From: Flavisolibacter ginsenosidimutans
GTDB taxonomy: Bacteria > Bacteroidota > Bacteroidia > Chitinophagales > Chitinophagaceae
NCBI RefSeq assembly: GCF_007970805.1
Contig: NZ_CP042433.1
Span: forward strand, 186,001-250,000
Direction of reading: 5' to 3'
DNA: 64,000 bases
The notes beneath the pieces are model-generated. The model was not told the origin of the DNA, did no database searches, and was given only the letters and a program-made list of their open reading frames with translations. A program made the position numbers and the translations under genes. Below, piece after piece: positions 7,908 to 16,598 of the stretch; positions within the stretch are counted from its first letter, which is position 1, and each line of letters begins with the position of its first letter.

Positions 7908-9298
7908 TGAACCCGTTGAAAAAAGCAGCACGATGGCTCAACGACCGAAGCGGCTTCACCGAAATGCTGAAGCCGTTGCTGGATCATCCCGTGCCGCCGG
8001 GTTCAAAGTGGGCTTATGTTTTTGGCAGCGCCACGTTGTTTTGTTTTGTGCTGCAGGTAGCAACTGGCGTTGGTCTTGCGCTACTTTACCAACCCTCAAG
8101 CCAGGAAGCGTTTCAATCGCTGCAATACATTACGTACAAAGCCTCGTTGGGAAAAACCTTGCGCGGAATTCATTACTTCGGTGCGTCGGGAATGATTGTA
8201 ATGGTTGGTCTTCACATGTTGCGAACGTATATCACTGCTGCGTATAAATATCCACGCGAAATGAGTTGGATTAGCGGCGTTGTGTTATTGTTGTTAACGG
8301 TGGGAATGGGCTTTACCGGACAACTGTTGCGCTGGGATGACAACGGCGTTTGGTCGGCAGTAGTTGCAGCCGAACAAATGGGAAGAATTCCCCTCATCGG
8401 AAAGTCGCTTGCACGCTTGCTCTTGGGCGGCGATACTTTGGGTGGACAAAGCCTCAGCCGATTTTTTTCTTACCACGTTTTTTTAATTCCCGCCTTGCTT
8501 TTTGTTTTCACCGGTTTTCATTTGTGGCTGGTGATGCGCAACGGCATTTCAGAACCCCCAAAAGCCGGACAATTGGTTGACCCGCGAACGTACCGGCAAT
8601 GGTATAAAAACATGCTGCGCAACAGCGGCGTTCCGTTCTGGCCTTATGCGGCCTGGCGTGATGCATTGTTTGGTTCGCTCATCATCATGGCCATCGTTGT
8701 GTTGGCCGTCGTCTTTGGGCCGCCGGCGCTAACAAAGCCGCCCGATCCTTCCAACGTGATCACAACACCGCAACCCGATTGGTACCTCTTGTGGATTTAC
8801 GCACTCTTTGCGCTGATGCCCGCGAAGATTGAATCCTACGTGATGTTCTTTGGCCCTTTGCTTCTTTTCTTCTTGTTGTTCGCCCTGCCTTTTGTTTCCA
8901 ACAAAGGCGAACGCAGTCCGATCAAAAGGCCTTGGGCAATTGTGGGAAGTTGTTTCGTCGTGATCGTTGTCGTGTCTTTGTTGTTTGTTGGAAAAAATGC
9001 CAACTGGTCGCCAAACTTTAACGCAAAAGCGTTGACGAAAGTTTCAATTCCCGCAACAGATTCCTTAGCGCTTTCGGGTTCTGTTTTGTTTCAGCAAAAA
9101 GCCTGTTTGTATTGTCACAGCATCAACAACGAAGGCGGAAAAGTCGGGCCTGATTTAACACACGTTGCAAACCGATTGAGCGAAGAACAAATCACCATAC
9201 GCATTGCAAACGGCGCGAAGAACATGCCGGCTTACGGTAGCTCTTTGTCAAACGATGAATTAAAAAAGTTAGTGGCTTTCTTAAAAACGAGAAATTAA
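7907..9298 (+). CDS. Cytochrome b (b6/subunit IV fused) with C-terminal cytochrome c
   Basis: A 463-residue fusion. Residues 1-210 form the four-helix haem-binding part, with the bis-His helices around GIHYFGASGMIVMVGLHML and SYHVFLIPALLFVFTGFHL. The following 150 residues are the subunit IV part with the quinol-site PDWY motif. A last helix (about 342-362) leads to a cytochrome c domain with CLYCH (about 398) and a distal Met in KNMPAYG. The bc complex therefore carries its own haem c and could hand electrons directly to the CoxB haem domain. It ends the operon; 85 bases separate it from the next gene. Confidence 0.94.
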   Translation: MNPLKKAARWLNDRSGFTEMLKPLLDHPVPPGSKWAYVFGSATLFCFVLQVATGVGLALLYQPSSQEAFQSLQYITYKASLGKTLRGIHYFGASGMIVMVGLHMLRTYITAAYKYPREMSWISGVVLLLLTVGMGFTGQLLRWDDNGVWSAVVAAEQMGRIPLIGKSLARLLLGGDTLGGQSLSRFFSYHVFLIPALLFVFTGFHLWLVMRNGISEPPKAGQLVDPRTYRQWYKNMLRNSGVPFWPYAAWRDALFGSLIIMAIVVLAVVFGPPALTKPPDPSNVITTPQPDWYLLWIYALFALMPAKIESYVMFFGPLLLFFLLFALPFVSNKGERSPIKRPWAIVGSCFVVIVVVSLLFVGKNANWSPNFNAKALTKVSIPATDSLALSGSVLFQQKACLYCHSINNEGGKVGPDLTHVANRLSEEQITIRIANGAKNMPAYGSSLSNDELKKLVAFLKTRN

Positions 9299-9383
9299 TT
9301 TCCGTTGGTCTGGTATTTGAATTCTACTTAGTACCTCAATCGCGTGCCATCCACTTCCACACTCACGGTAAAAAACAAAACCT

Positions 9384-11171
9384 ATGGCACAAACGGTTGC
9401 AGAATACCTTATCAATCGCTTTCACGAATGGGGCGTCAACAGAATCTTTGGTTATCCCGGCGACGGCATCAACGGTTTCATGGCGGCGCTGCGCGGCGCC
9501 GAAGACAAAGTTCAATTCATTCAAACACGGCACGAAGAAATGGCGGCCTTCATGGCTTGCGCTCACGCAAAATTTACCGATGAAGTTGGTGTGTGCATGG
9601 CTACATCGGGCCCTGGCGCCATTCATTTGCTCAACGGCTTGTACGATGCCAAGATGGATCATCAACCCGTTGTGGCCATCGTTGGACAACAGGCAAGATC
9701 AGCACTGGGCGGAAGCTATCAGCAAGAAGTTGACCTCATTACTTTGTTTAAAGACGTGGCCGGTGCTTATGTGCACATGGCCTGCGAACCTTCGCAAACA
9801 AGACATCTTGTTGACCGCGCCATTCGCATTGCGCTTGCCGAACGAACCGTTACCTGCATCATCTTTCCAAATGATTTGCAGGAACTGGATTATGAAGAAC
9901 CCAAACGAATGCACGGTACAATCCATTCAAGCGTCGGATACAAAAGGCCGCGCATTATTCCGCACGACACCGATTTGCAACAGGCGGCTGCCATCTTAAA
10001 CGAAGGCGAAAAAGTGGCGATGCTTGTTGGTGCCGGTGCAAAAGGTTGCGAAGAAGAAATTATACAGGTAGCGGACATTCTTGGTTGCGGTGTAGCGAAG
10101 GCCTTGTTGGGCAAGGCTGTGTTGCCGGATGATTTGCCTTTTGTAACCGGTTCGATTGGCTTGTTGGGAACCGGCCCAAGCTGGGACATGATGACCGGTT
10201 GCGATACGTTGTTGATGGTGGGTTCGAGCTTTCCATATTCTGAATTTCTGCCAAAAGAAGGACAAGCCAAAGCCGTGCAGATTGACATTGACGGAAAGAT
10301 GCTCGGTATTCGTTATCCCATGACCTTGAATTTGCAAGGCGACAGCAAAGCAACTTTGCAAGCACTTATTCCTTATTTAAAACGAAAAGAAGACAGAAGT
10401 TGGCGAACCAGCATAGAAGACAACATTGACAAGTGGTGGAAGATACTGGATGCAAGAGCGCAGAACAGCGCCGATCCCATCAACCCGCAATACGTGTATT
10501 GGGAATTGTCGAAACGTTTACCCGACAATTGCATTCTTTCGGCGGACAGCGGGTCAACCGCTGCATGGTTTGCAAGAGATTTAAAAGTCCGTACCGGTAT
10601 GAAGGCATCGTTGTCGGGCAACCTGGCAACCATGTGTCCGGGCATGCCTTATACCATCGCGGCAAAATTTGCTTATCCCGATCGTGTTGCCATTGGATTG
10701 ATAGGTGACGGCGCCATGCAAATGCTGGGCATTAACGGGTTGATAACCGTGTCCAAATATTGGAAAACATGGAAAGATCCCCGCATGATCATTTTGGTGC
10801 TCAACAACCGCGACCTGAACATGGTGAGTTGGGAACAAAGAGTCATGATCGGCGATGCAAAGTTTGACGCGTCGCAGGACGTGCCCGATTTTGCGTACGA
10901 CGAATACGCAAAGCTGTTGGGACTGGAAGGCATTCGCGTGGACAATCCTGCTGACGTGAAAGATGCGCTGGACACGGCAATGGTGGTACGAAAACCCGTC
11001 GTGCTAAACGTTTATACTGATCCTGACGTTCCGATGACGCCGCCGCACGTAAGCCTGAAAGAAATGAAAGCGTTTTCATCGGCCATCTTCCACGGCGATA
11101 GCGATTCCTGGGACATGATCAAGCAAACGGCAAAGGACGTATGGTCGGAATATTTTCCGGGAAAAGGTTGA
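9384..11171 (+). CDS. Thiamine-diphosphate-dependent enzyme (pyruvate oxidase/acetolactate synthase family)
   Basis: A 595-residue three-domain ThDP enzyme. The Pyr domain (1-170) has GYPGDGINGF and the cofactor-activating Glu in TRHEEMAAFMA. The central Rossmann domain follows (about 190-330). The PP domain holds the ThDP/Mg motif GLIGDGAMQMLG...NN (about 435-470). Overall it is closest to the pyruvate oxidase (PoxB-like) and 'thiamine pyrophosphate-requiring protein' group, which would act on pyruvate. The natural reaction is not certain. It seems to be a single gene, transcribed in the same direction as the respiratory operon, followed by a 228-base gap. Confidence 0.85.
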   Translation: MAQTVAEYLINRFHEWGVNRIFGYPGDGINGFMAALRGAEDKVQFIQTRHEEMAAFMACAHAKFTDEVGVCMATSGPGAIHLLNGLYDAKMDHQPVVAIVGQQARSALGGSYQQEVDLITLFKDVAGAYVHMACEPSQTRHLVDRAIRIALAERTVTCIIFPNDLQELDYEEPKRMHGTIHSSVGYKRPRIIPHDTDLQQAAAILNEGEKVAMLVGAGAKGCEEEIIQVADILGCGVAKALLGKAVLPDDLPFVTGSIGLLGTGPSWDMMTGCDTLLMVGSSFPYSEFLPKEGQAKAVQIDIDGKMLGIRYPMTLNLQGDSKATLQALIPYLKRKEDRSWRTSIEDNIDKWWKILDARAQNSADPINPQYVYWELSKRLPDNCILSADSGSTAAWFARDLKVRTGMKASLSGNLATMCPGMPYTIAAKFAYPDRVAIGLIGDGAMQMLGINGLITVSKYWKTWKDPRMIILVLNNRDLNMVSWEQRVMIGDAKFDASQDVPDFAYDEYAKLLGLEGIRVDNPADVKDALDTAMVVRKPVVLNVYTDPDVPMTPPHVSLKEMKAFSSAIFHGDSDSWDMIKQTAKDVWSEYFPGKG

Positions 11172-11399
11172 TTGATTGGTTAACTGATGAAAAAGAAGTC
11201 AATGAAAGGCGAATAATGATGAACGGGTAGTTTGTCGATCCGTGAAGCCCGGTTGCAAGTTTACCCTGAGTTTGTCGGAGGACACTCTCGTACGTTCAGA
11301 ACGCTGCGCAACAACAGAATCACGAAGGAGCAAAGTCTTCGTGAACCTTCGGCTCGTTATGTCTTCTCGGTTCAAGAAAAGTTTTGAAGAGGATTAAAA
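11172..11399. other. Intergenic gap with a hairpin and a divergent dispersed repeat
   Basis: No gene is seen. Positions 11263-11281 match a degenerate copy of the ACCCTGAACTTGTCGAAGGG repeat that occurs in good form at 44155-44175. A perfect 7-bp hairpin lies at 11321-11343 (CACGAAG and CTTCGTG arms, 9-base loop). There is no T-run after it, so it is not a classical terminator. Confidence 0.5.
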
Positions 11400-12518
11400 A
11401 TGATTGATGATGATGTAAATAAGATTATTGATTTCGTTCCCGTAAAAAAACTCGACGTATCGGCTTATAAAATTCCGACCGATGCACCCGAAGCCGACGG
11501 AACCATTGACTGGAACAGCACCACGCTTGTTCTTGTGGAAATAGAAGCGGCCAACAAAACCGGTGTTGGTTACACATATGCAGATGAAGCGACGGCCTTT
11601 CTTATTCGCAATAAATTAAAAGAACTCGTTCTTCAAAAAAACGCACTCGACATACAAGGCATTAATCTTTTTCTCACGCAGCAAATTCGCAACAGCGGAA
11701 CCTGCGGCATTGCACTGATGGCCGTCTCCGCCATTGATAACGCACTCTGGGATCTTAAAGCGAAAATTTTTGATGTACCGCTTTGCAAGTTATTGGGACA
11801 AGTAAAAGAAGCCATGCTCGTTTACGGCAGTGGCGGCTTTACATCGTATAACAAAAAACAGTTGCAGCAACAGTTTGCGGGTTGGCCAGAAGAAGGCATC
11901 CGCTACCTGAAAATGAAAGTGGGAAAGCATCCCGAAAAAGACGTGCAGCGGGTGAAAGAAGCAAGAGATGTTTTAAAAGATGACGTGCAATTAATGATTG
12001 ATGCCAACGGTGCTTACAGCGCAAAGCAAGCCTTGCAAAAAGCGGCTGAAGTTTCGCAATACAACGTTAGCTGGTTTGAAGAACCCGTTTCTTCCGATAA
12101 CCTTGAAGGCCTGCGTTTCATTCGCGAACACGCACCGGCGCAAATGAACATCGCCGCCGGCGAATACGGTTATAATCTGCCGTATTTCGAAGCCATGCTG
12201 CACGCAAAAGCCGTTGATGTTTTGCAAGCCGATGCCACGCGTTGCGGCGGCATTACAGGATTTTTAAAAGCCGGTTTTCTGGCTGAAGCGCACCAGCTTC
12301 CGTATTCATCGCATTGTGCGCCAGCCCTGCATTTGCACGCAGCCGTTTGTTTGCCGTCTTTTTTCATCGCCGAATATTTCCACGACCACGTTCGCATTGA
12401 ACGCACGTTGTTCGACGGCGTACCCGCTGTTGAGAACGGAGAAATAAAACCCGATTCATCACGTCCCGGTTTTGGATTGGAATTCAAACGCCGGGACGCA
12501 GAAAAATACAAATGCTAA
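11400..12518 (+). CDS. Enolase superfamily enzyme, mandelate racemase-like
   Basis: A 372-residue enzyme with the N-terminal capping domain (1-125) and the (beta/alpha)7beta barrel. All elements of the mandelate racemase subgroup are visible: the KxK base motif in LKMKVGK, metal ligands in MIDANGAY, WFEEPV and AAGEYGY, and the Asp of QADATRCGG paired with the His of SSHCAPA as the second base. The superfamily abstracts a proton alpha to a carboxylate of a sugar acid or related acid. The substrate cannot be named. It may be a sugar-acid dehydratase. Hairpins flank it on both sides. The next gene, an FAD/Fe-S dehydrogenase of 2-hydroxyacids, could act in the same catabolic route (inference). 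Confidence 0.85.
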   Translation: MIDDDVNKIIDFVPVKKLDVSAYKIPTDAPEADGTIDWNSTTLVLVEIEAANKTGVGYTYADEATAFLIRNKLKELVLQKNALDIQGINLFLTQQIRNSGTCGIALMAVSAIDNALWDLKAKIFDVPLCKLLGQVKEAMLVYGSGGFTSYNKKQLQQQFAGWPEEGIRYLKMKVGKHPEKDVQRVKEARDVLKDDVQLMIDANGAYSAKQALQKAAEVSQYNVSWFEEPVSSDNLEGLRFIREHAPAQMNIAAGEYGYNLPYFEAMLHAKAVDVLQADATRCGGITGFLKAGFLAEAHQLPYSSHCAPALHLHAAVCLPSFFIAEYFHDHVRIERTLFDGVPAVENGEIKPDSSRPGFGLEFKRRDAEKYKC

Positions 12519-12838
12519 CCGCAAGACCTTTAGGCTTTTAAAATTTTATAGGTCTTCAAAACGGAACCGTACCAACGAAAACTTTAAGATTTTTTGTGCC
12601 GCTGTGTTGACGAGTAAACCTTCGAAACGATGACGGCCGTTGTTTCCGGCCCGAAGGATTACATGTTTAGGGCACCATGCGTAAACGTTTCTCCCGACTC
12701 AAAGAGTCGCACCTCCACGTTCGGCTCTTTGAGTCGGTCAAACATTTTGCGAAGGCTTCTACATACGTGCGACGCTTCGGGCCGGAAGAAGTCTTCGATG
12801 CAGGGCAGTGAAAAACTTATCAGCTTAAAAATTTTTTT
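12519..12838. other. 320-base non-coding region with several inverted repeats
   Basis: No convincing gene is present. Paired arms visible are AAGACCT/AGGTCTT (12523-12529 with 12550-12556), CCTTCG/CGAAGG (12619-12624 with 12652-12657) and a 12-base perfect pair, CGACTCAAAGAG/CTCTTTGAGTCG (12695-12706 with 12725-12736). The first lies just after the enolase-family gene and may end its transcript. The others make this a structured leader candidate for the large oxidoreductase gene that starts at 12839. Confidence 0.5.
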
Positions 12839-15800
12839 ATGTCAATACAACACACGAAAGACAAAGTGAAAGGGAATAAGGAATCCGAAAAGAAACCGGA
12901 AGTCAACATTCAAACCGATAGCAAATCCAAAGTTAACGGACAAGTATTGGACCCGCGGTTTCAAACAAAATATTCCATCGGTGTTGACGCAAAAGCTTTG
13001 CAGAAAGAATTGAAAAAAGCTGTTAGCGGTGAAGTTCGTTTCGACGACGGCAGCCGTGCGTTGTATTCAACCGATGCATCTAATTATCGCCAAATCCCCA
13101 TCGGCGTTGTGCTTCCAAAAACCGAAGACGACATCATCAACACCATCAACATTTGTAGAAAATATGGTGCGCCGATTTTAAGCCGTGGCGGCGGAACATC
13201 GTTGGCAGGACAATGTTGCAACGTGGCTGTAATGATGGACATGAGCAAATACTACAACAATGTTTTGCACATTGACAAAGAGAAAAAATTGGTGACTGTA
13301 CAACCCGGAATTGTTCTCGATGAAATGCGCCACACTACCGAACGAAAAGCCGGTTTAACCTTTGGTCCCGATCCCGCTACACACGACCACTGCACCATCG
13401 GCGGCATGTTGGGAAACAATTCCTGCGGTGTACATTCCGTGATGGCGCAGTTTGAAGGCTACGGCGCACGGACCTCCGACAACACCGAAAGCATCACCGT
13501 TGTTACGTATGATGGCCTTAAGATTAAGGCTGGACCAACCTCGGATGATGAATACAATCAAATCCAAAAAGAAGGCGGACGGAAAGCAGAAATCTATCGC
13601 AAGATGCGTGAGCTGCGCGACAAATACACCGACTTGATCAAGCAAAAATTTCCAAACATTCCGCGCCGCGTTTCAGGCTATAATCTTCCCGCACTCTTGC
13701 CCGAAAACGGTTTCAACGTGGCACACGCACTGGTGGGTTCTGAAAGCACCCTGGTGACCATAACCGAGGCCACGATGAAACTCATTACCACGCCAAAAGA
13801 ACGAAGCCTTTTGGTGTTGGGTTATCCGAGTTTGCCCGATGCCGGTTATGCGGTGCCCGGGATCATGCAGCACAAACCTATCGGTCTCGAAGGCCTTGAT
13901 GATTTGCTCATCGAATTCATGCGGAGAAAGGGTTTGAACATAAACGACATTCCGCTTTTGCCAAAGGGCAACGCCTGGCTGATGGTGGAATTTGGCGGTG
14001 ATTCAAAAGAAGACGCCGACAACAAAGCAAAAGCTTTGATGGATGAATTGAAGAAGAAAAATGCACCGCCTTCCATGAGTTTGTTCGACGATCCGGCACA
14101 GGAAAAAAAGTTATGGGAGGTGCGTGAATCGGGGCTTGGCGCAACCGCCTGGGTGCCCGGCGAACCCAATGGCGGGCCGGGTTGGGAAGACAGCGCCGTT
14201 GACCCTAAAAACGTTGGCGATTATCTCAAAGACCTTCGTGCTCTGTTTGACAAATACGGCTATAAACCTTCTATTTATGGCCACTTCGGGCAAGGCTGTA
14301 TTCACTGTCGTGTGGGCTTTGATTTTCTTACCAAAGGAGGCATTGAAAAGTACAAGCAGTTCACCATCGAAGCATCGCACCTGGTGGTGAAATACGGCGG
14401 TTCGCTTTCGGGTGAACACGGCGATGGGCAAGCGAGAGGCGATCTGTTGGAGATTATGTACGGAAAAGAATTGGTGGAAGCGTTTAAAGAATTCAAACGC
14501 ATCTGGGACCCTGAGTGGAAAATGAATCCCGGAAAAATTGTGGACACTTATGGACAAACCAACGATCTGCGGTTGGGCACTGATTACAATCCGCCTAAAC
14601 TAAAAACGCATTTTGGCTTTCCAGACGATGCTTTTAGTTGGGAACGCATCACGCTTAAATGCGTTGGCGTGGGCGAATGTAGAAGACACGAAGGCGGCAC
14701 CATGTGCCCGAGCTACATGGTTACACGTGAAGAAATGCACAGCACCCGCGGCCGTTCGCGTTTGCTTTATGAAATGTTGCACGGCGATGTGCTCAAAGGC
14801 GGATGGAAAGATGAACACGTCAAAGAAGCGCTGGACTTGTGTTTGGCCTGCAAAGGTTGCAAAGGCGATTGTCCGGTAAACGTGGACATGGCAACTTACA
14901 AATCGGAATTCCTTTCGCACTATTACGAACGAAAGCTGCGGCCAAGAACGGCGTATGTCTTTGGATGGATTTATTGGTGGAGCAGAATGGCTTCGTTCAT
15001 GCCCGGCGTTTTTAATTTTTTGATGCACGCGCCTTTCATCAGCAACATCACAAAAGCATTAGCAGGCATTGCGCCGCAACGCAAAATGCCGAAGTATGCG
15101 GAGCAAACGTTTAAGAGTTGGTTCAGCAACCGGCAATCGGCAATCGGCAATCAGCCACAACCCACAACCCACAAACAAACCGTTATTCTTTGGGCCGATA
15201 CCTTCAACAATTATTTTTTACCGCAAACGTTGGTGGCCGGTGTTGAAGTGTTGGAAGCGGCAGGCTTTAAAGTCATCGTTCCAAAAAAATCAATGTGCTG
15301 CGGACGACCGCTTTACGATTTCGGCATGTTGAACACAGCTAAGCGAATGCTGGTTGACATCATGCAAACCTTGCATGATGAAATAAAAGAGGGCGTGCCG
15401 ATTGTTGGCCTGGAACCCAGTTGCGTAGCGGTTTTTCGCGATGAGTTGCACAATCTTTTTCCGCACGATGAACAAGCCAGCCGCTTGTCGAAGCAAGTGT
15501 TTACGCTGGGCGAATTCCTGGAAAAGAAAGCGCCGGATTTCAAAATTCCTGCACTGAAACAAAAGGCAATTGTGCACGGACATTGTCATCACAGTTCCAT
15601 TATGAAGATGGATTGCGAAAAGAAAGTGCTGGACAAAACAGGCCTGGATTACGAAGTACTGCCCACAACCTGTTGCGGCATGGCCGGATACTTTGGTTAT
15701 GAAAAAGGCCAACACTACGACGTTTCCATTAAAGCCGGTGAACTCCTGCTCTTGCCAAAAGTGCGTGAAGCAGATGAAGAAACCATTGTTATTGCAGACG

Positions 15801-16033
15801 GATTTAGTTGCCGCGAACAAATAGAACAGGAGACGGACAGAAAAGGAATGCACTTGGCGCAGGTGCTGCAAATGGCTTTGCACGAAAAAGAAGCGGTGAA
15901 ACGACCGGAGAAGAAATACGTTGACGACATGGCATTGAAAAATCCGCACAAGAAGAGAAGCGGTTTGTTGCTGCTTGGTGTGGTGGTTTTGAGTGCGGGT
16001 TATTTGTTGTGGAAGGCGAAAAGAAAGGAATAA
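12839..16033 (+). CDS. FAD-linked oxidase / Fe-S / CCG-domain fusion dehydrogenase with C-terminal membrane helix
   Basis: A 1064-residue protein. Order of parts: an unusual charged N-terminus (1-45); the FAD-binding type 4 domain with SRGGGTSLAGQCCN (about 120-133) and NNSCGVHS; the FAD-oxidase C-terminal domain with the SGEHGDGQARG motif; two 4Fe-4S motifs (CVGVGECRRHEGGTMCP and CLACKGCKGDCP); two CCG repeats (CCGRPLYDFG and CCGMAGYFG); and a hydrophobic segment followed by KAKRKE at the extreme end. This is the GlcD-GlcF/D-2-hydroxyglutarate or D-lactate dehydrogenase type, passing electrons to a quinone or carrier. The tail helix would tie it to the membrane. A heptamer array interrupts the linker before the CCG part. 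Confidence 0.88.
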   Translation: MSIQHTKDKVKGNKESEKKPEVNIQTDSKSKVNGQVLDPRFQTKYSIGVDAKALQKELKKAVSGEVRFDDGSRALYSTDASNYRQIPIGVVLPKTEDDIINTINICRKYGAPILSRGGGTSLAGQCCNVAVMMDMSKYYNNVLHIDKEKKLVTVQPGIVLDEMRHTTERKAGLTFGPDPATHDHCTIGGMLGNNSCGVHSVMAQFEGYGARTSDNTESITVVTYDGLKIKAGPTSDDEYNQIQKEGGRKAEIYRKMRELRDKYTDLIKQKFPNIPRRVSGYNLPALLPENGFNVAHALVGSESTLVTITEATMKLITTPKERSLLVLGYPSLPDAGYAVPGIMQHKPIGLEGLDDLLIEFMRRKGLNINDIPLLPKGNAWLMVEFGGDSKEDADNKAKALMDELKKKNAPPSMSLFDDPAQEKKLWEVRESGLGATAWVPGEPNGGPGWEDSAVDPKNVGDYLKDLRALFDKYGYKPSIYGHFGQGCIHCRVGFDFLTKGGIEKYKQFTIEASHLVVKYGGSLSGEHGDGQARGDLLEIMYGKELVEAFKEFKRIWDPEWKMNPGKIVDTYGQTNDLRLGTDYNPPKLKTHFGFPDDAFSWERITLKCVGVGECRRHEGGTMCPSYMVTREEMHSTRGRSRLLYEMLHGDVLKGGWKDEHVKEALDLCLACKGCKGDCPVNVDMATYKSEFLSHYYERKLRPRTAYVFGWIYWWSRMASFMPGVFNFLMHAPFISNITKALAGIAPQRKMPKYAEQTFKSWFSNRQSAIGNQPQPTTHKQTVILWADTFNNYFLPQTLVAGVEVLEAAGFKVIVPKKSMCCGRPLYDFGMLNTAKRMLVDIMQTLHDEIKEGVPIVGLEPSCVAVFRDELHNLFPHDEQASRLSKQVFTLGEFLEKKAPDFKIPALKQKAIVHGHCHHSSIMKMDCEKKVLDKTGLDYEVLPTTCCGMAGYFGYEKGQHYDVSIKAGELLLLPKVREADEETIVIADGFSCREQIEQETDRKGMHLAQVLQMALHEKEAVKRPEKKYVDDMALKNPHKKRSGLLLLGVVVLSAGYLLWKAKRKE
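15131..15172 (+). repeat. Heptamer array inside the FAD/Fe-S gene
   Basis: Six 7-base units in a row: CGGCAAT three times, then CAGCCAC and AACCCAC twice. The array adds the low-complexity linker NRQSAIGNQPQPTTHK to the protein, between the Fe-S domain and the first CCG domain. Because 42 bases is a multiple of three the frame is kept. Confidence 0.85.
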
Positions 16034-16071
16034 TATTTCACGCAGCGATTGCGTGCAAGGATGCCGCACAG

Positions 16072-16143
16072 CGAACAAGACGTACAAGAGTGCGACGCAA
16101 GAGAAGCTCAATGCACAGGCGAACCCTTGGCTCATAAAAAAAC
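16072..16143 (+). repeat. Leader-like dispersed element, copy C
   Basis: Copy upstream of the PPC/DUF296 gene. It has the small hairpin CGTAC-AAGA-GTGCG (16081-16094, one G-U wobble), then GACGCAAGAGAAGCTCAATG, and ends in CTCATAAAAAAAC five bases before the ATG. Two related copies precede ureC (53123-53188) and ureG (56206-56270). Function unknown. Confidence 0.65.
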
Positions 16144-16148
16144 AAAAC

Positions 16149-16598
16149 ATGAAATACAAACTTTTAAACGGAATTGACAACGCCACTTACGCACTGGTTT
16201 TTGACAGCGGCGACGAAGTAATGAACTTGTTGAAAACATTCGCCAACGAACATTCGCTCAAAGCGGCACGCTTCACCGCCATCGGTGCGTTTAGCGGTGT
16301 GGATCTGGGCTTTTTTGATTTTGGAATCAAGGACTATAAAAAGATTCCGGTGAACGAACAAGTCGAAGTGCTTTCGCTCATTGGCGACGTGGCTTTGTAC
16401 GGTGATGACTCCAAACTTCATGCGCATGTGGTGGTAGGAAGATCAGACGGATCAACGATGGGCGGCCATTTGCTGAAGGCCGTTGTGCATCCAACGTTGG
16501 AATTAATATTGGAAGAATCGCCGGGCTATTTACAACGACGAATGGACAAAGAAACCGGGCTGCCACTAATTGATATTTCTGAACCTGAAAAACGATGA
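16149..16598 (+). CDS. PPC/DUF296 domain protein
   Basis: A 149-residue single-domain protein of the PPC (DUF296) family. In plants the domain is attached to AT-hooks; stand-alone bacterial members are small trimeric proteins of uncertain role, often annotated as DNA-binding. The family landmarks are LHAHVVVGRSDGSTMGGHL with its His-x-His and Gly-Gly-His, probably a metal site. The ATG at 16149 was chosen because the dispersed leader element stops just before it and the upstream in-frame sequence is repeat. Its stop overlaps the next gene as ATGA. Confidence 0.8.
   Translation: MKYKLLNGIDNATYALVFDSGDEVMNLLKTFANEHSLKAARFTAIGAFSGVDLGFFDFGIKDYKKIPVNEQVEVLSLIGDVALYGDDSKLHAHVVVGRSDGSTMGGHLLKAVVHPTLELILEESPGYLQRRMDKETGLPLIDISEPEKR

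Noticed and set aside
12630..12869. Short open frame before the FAD/Fe-S gene
   Set aside because: It lies over the inverted repeats and overlaps the next gene start in another frame. The translation has no domain-like pattern.
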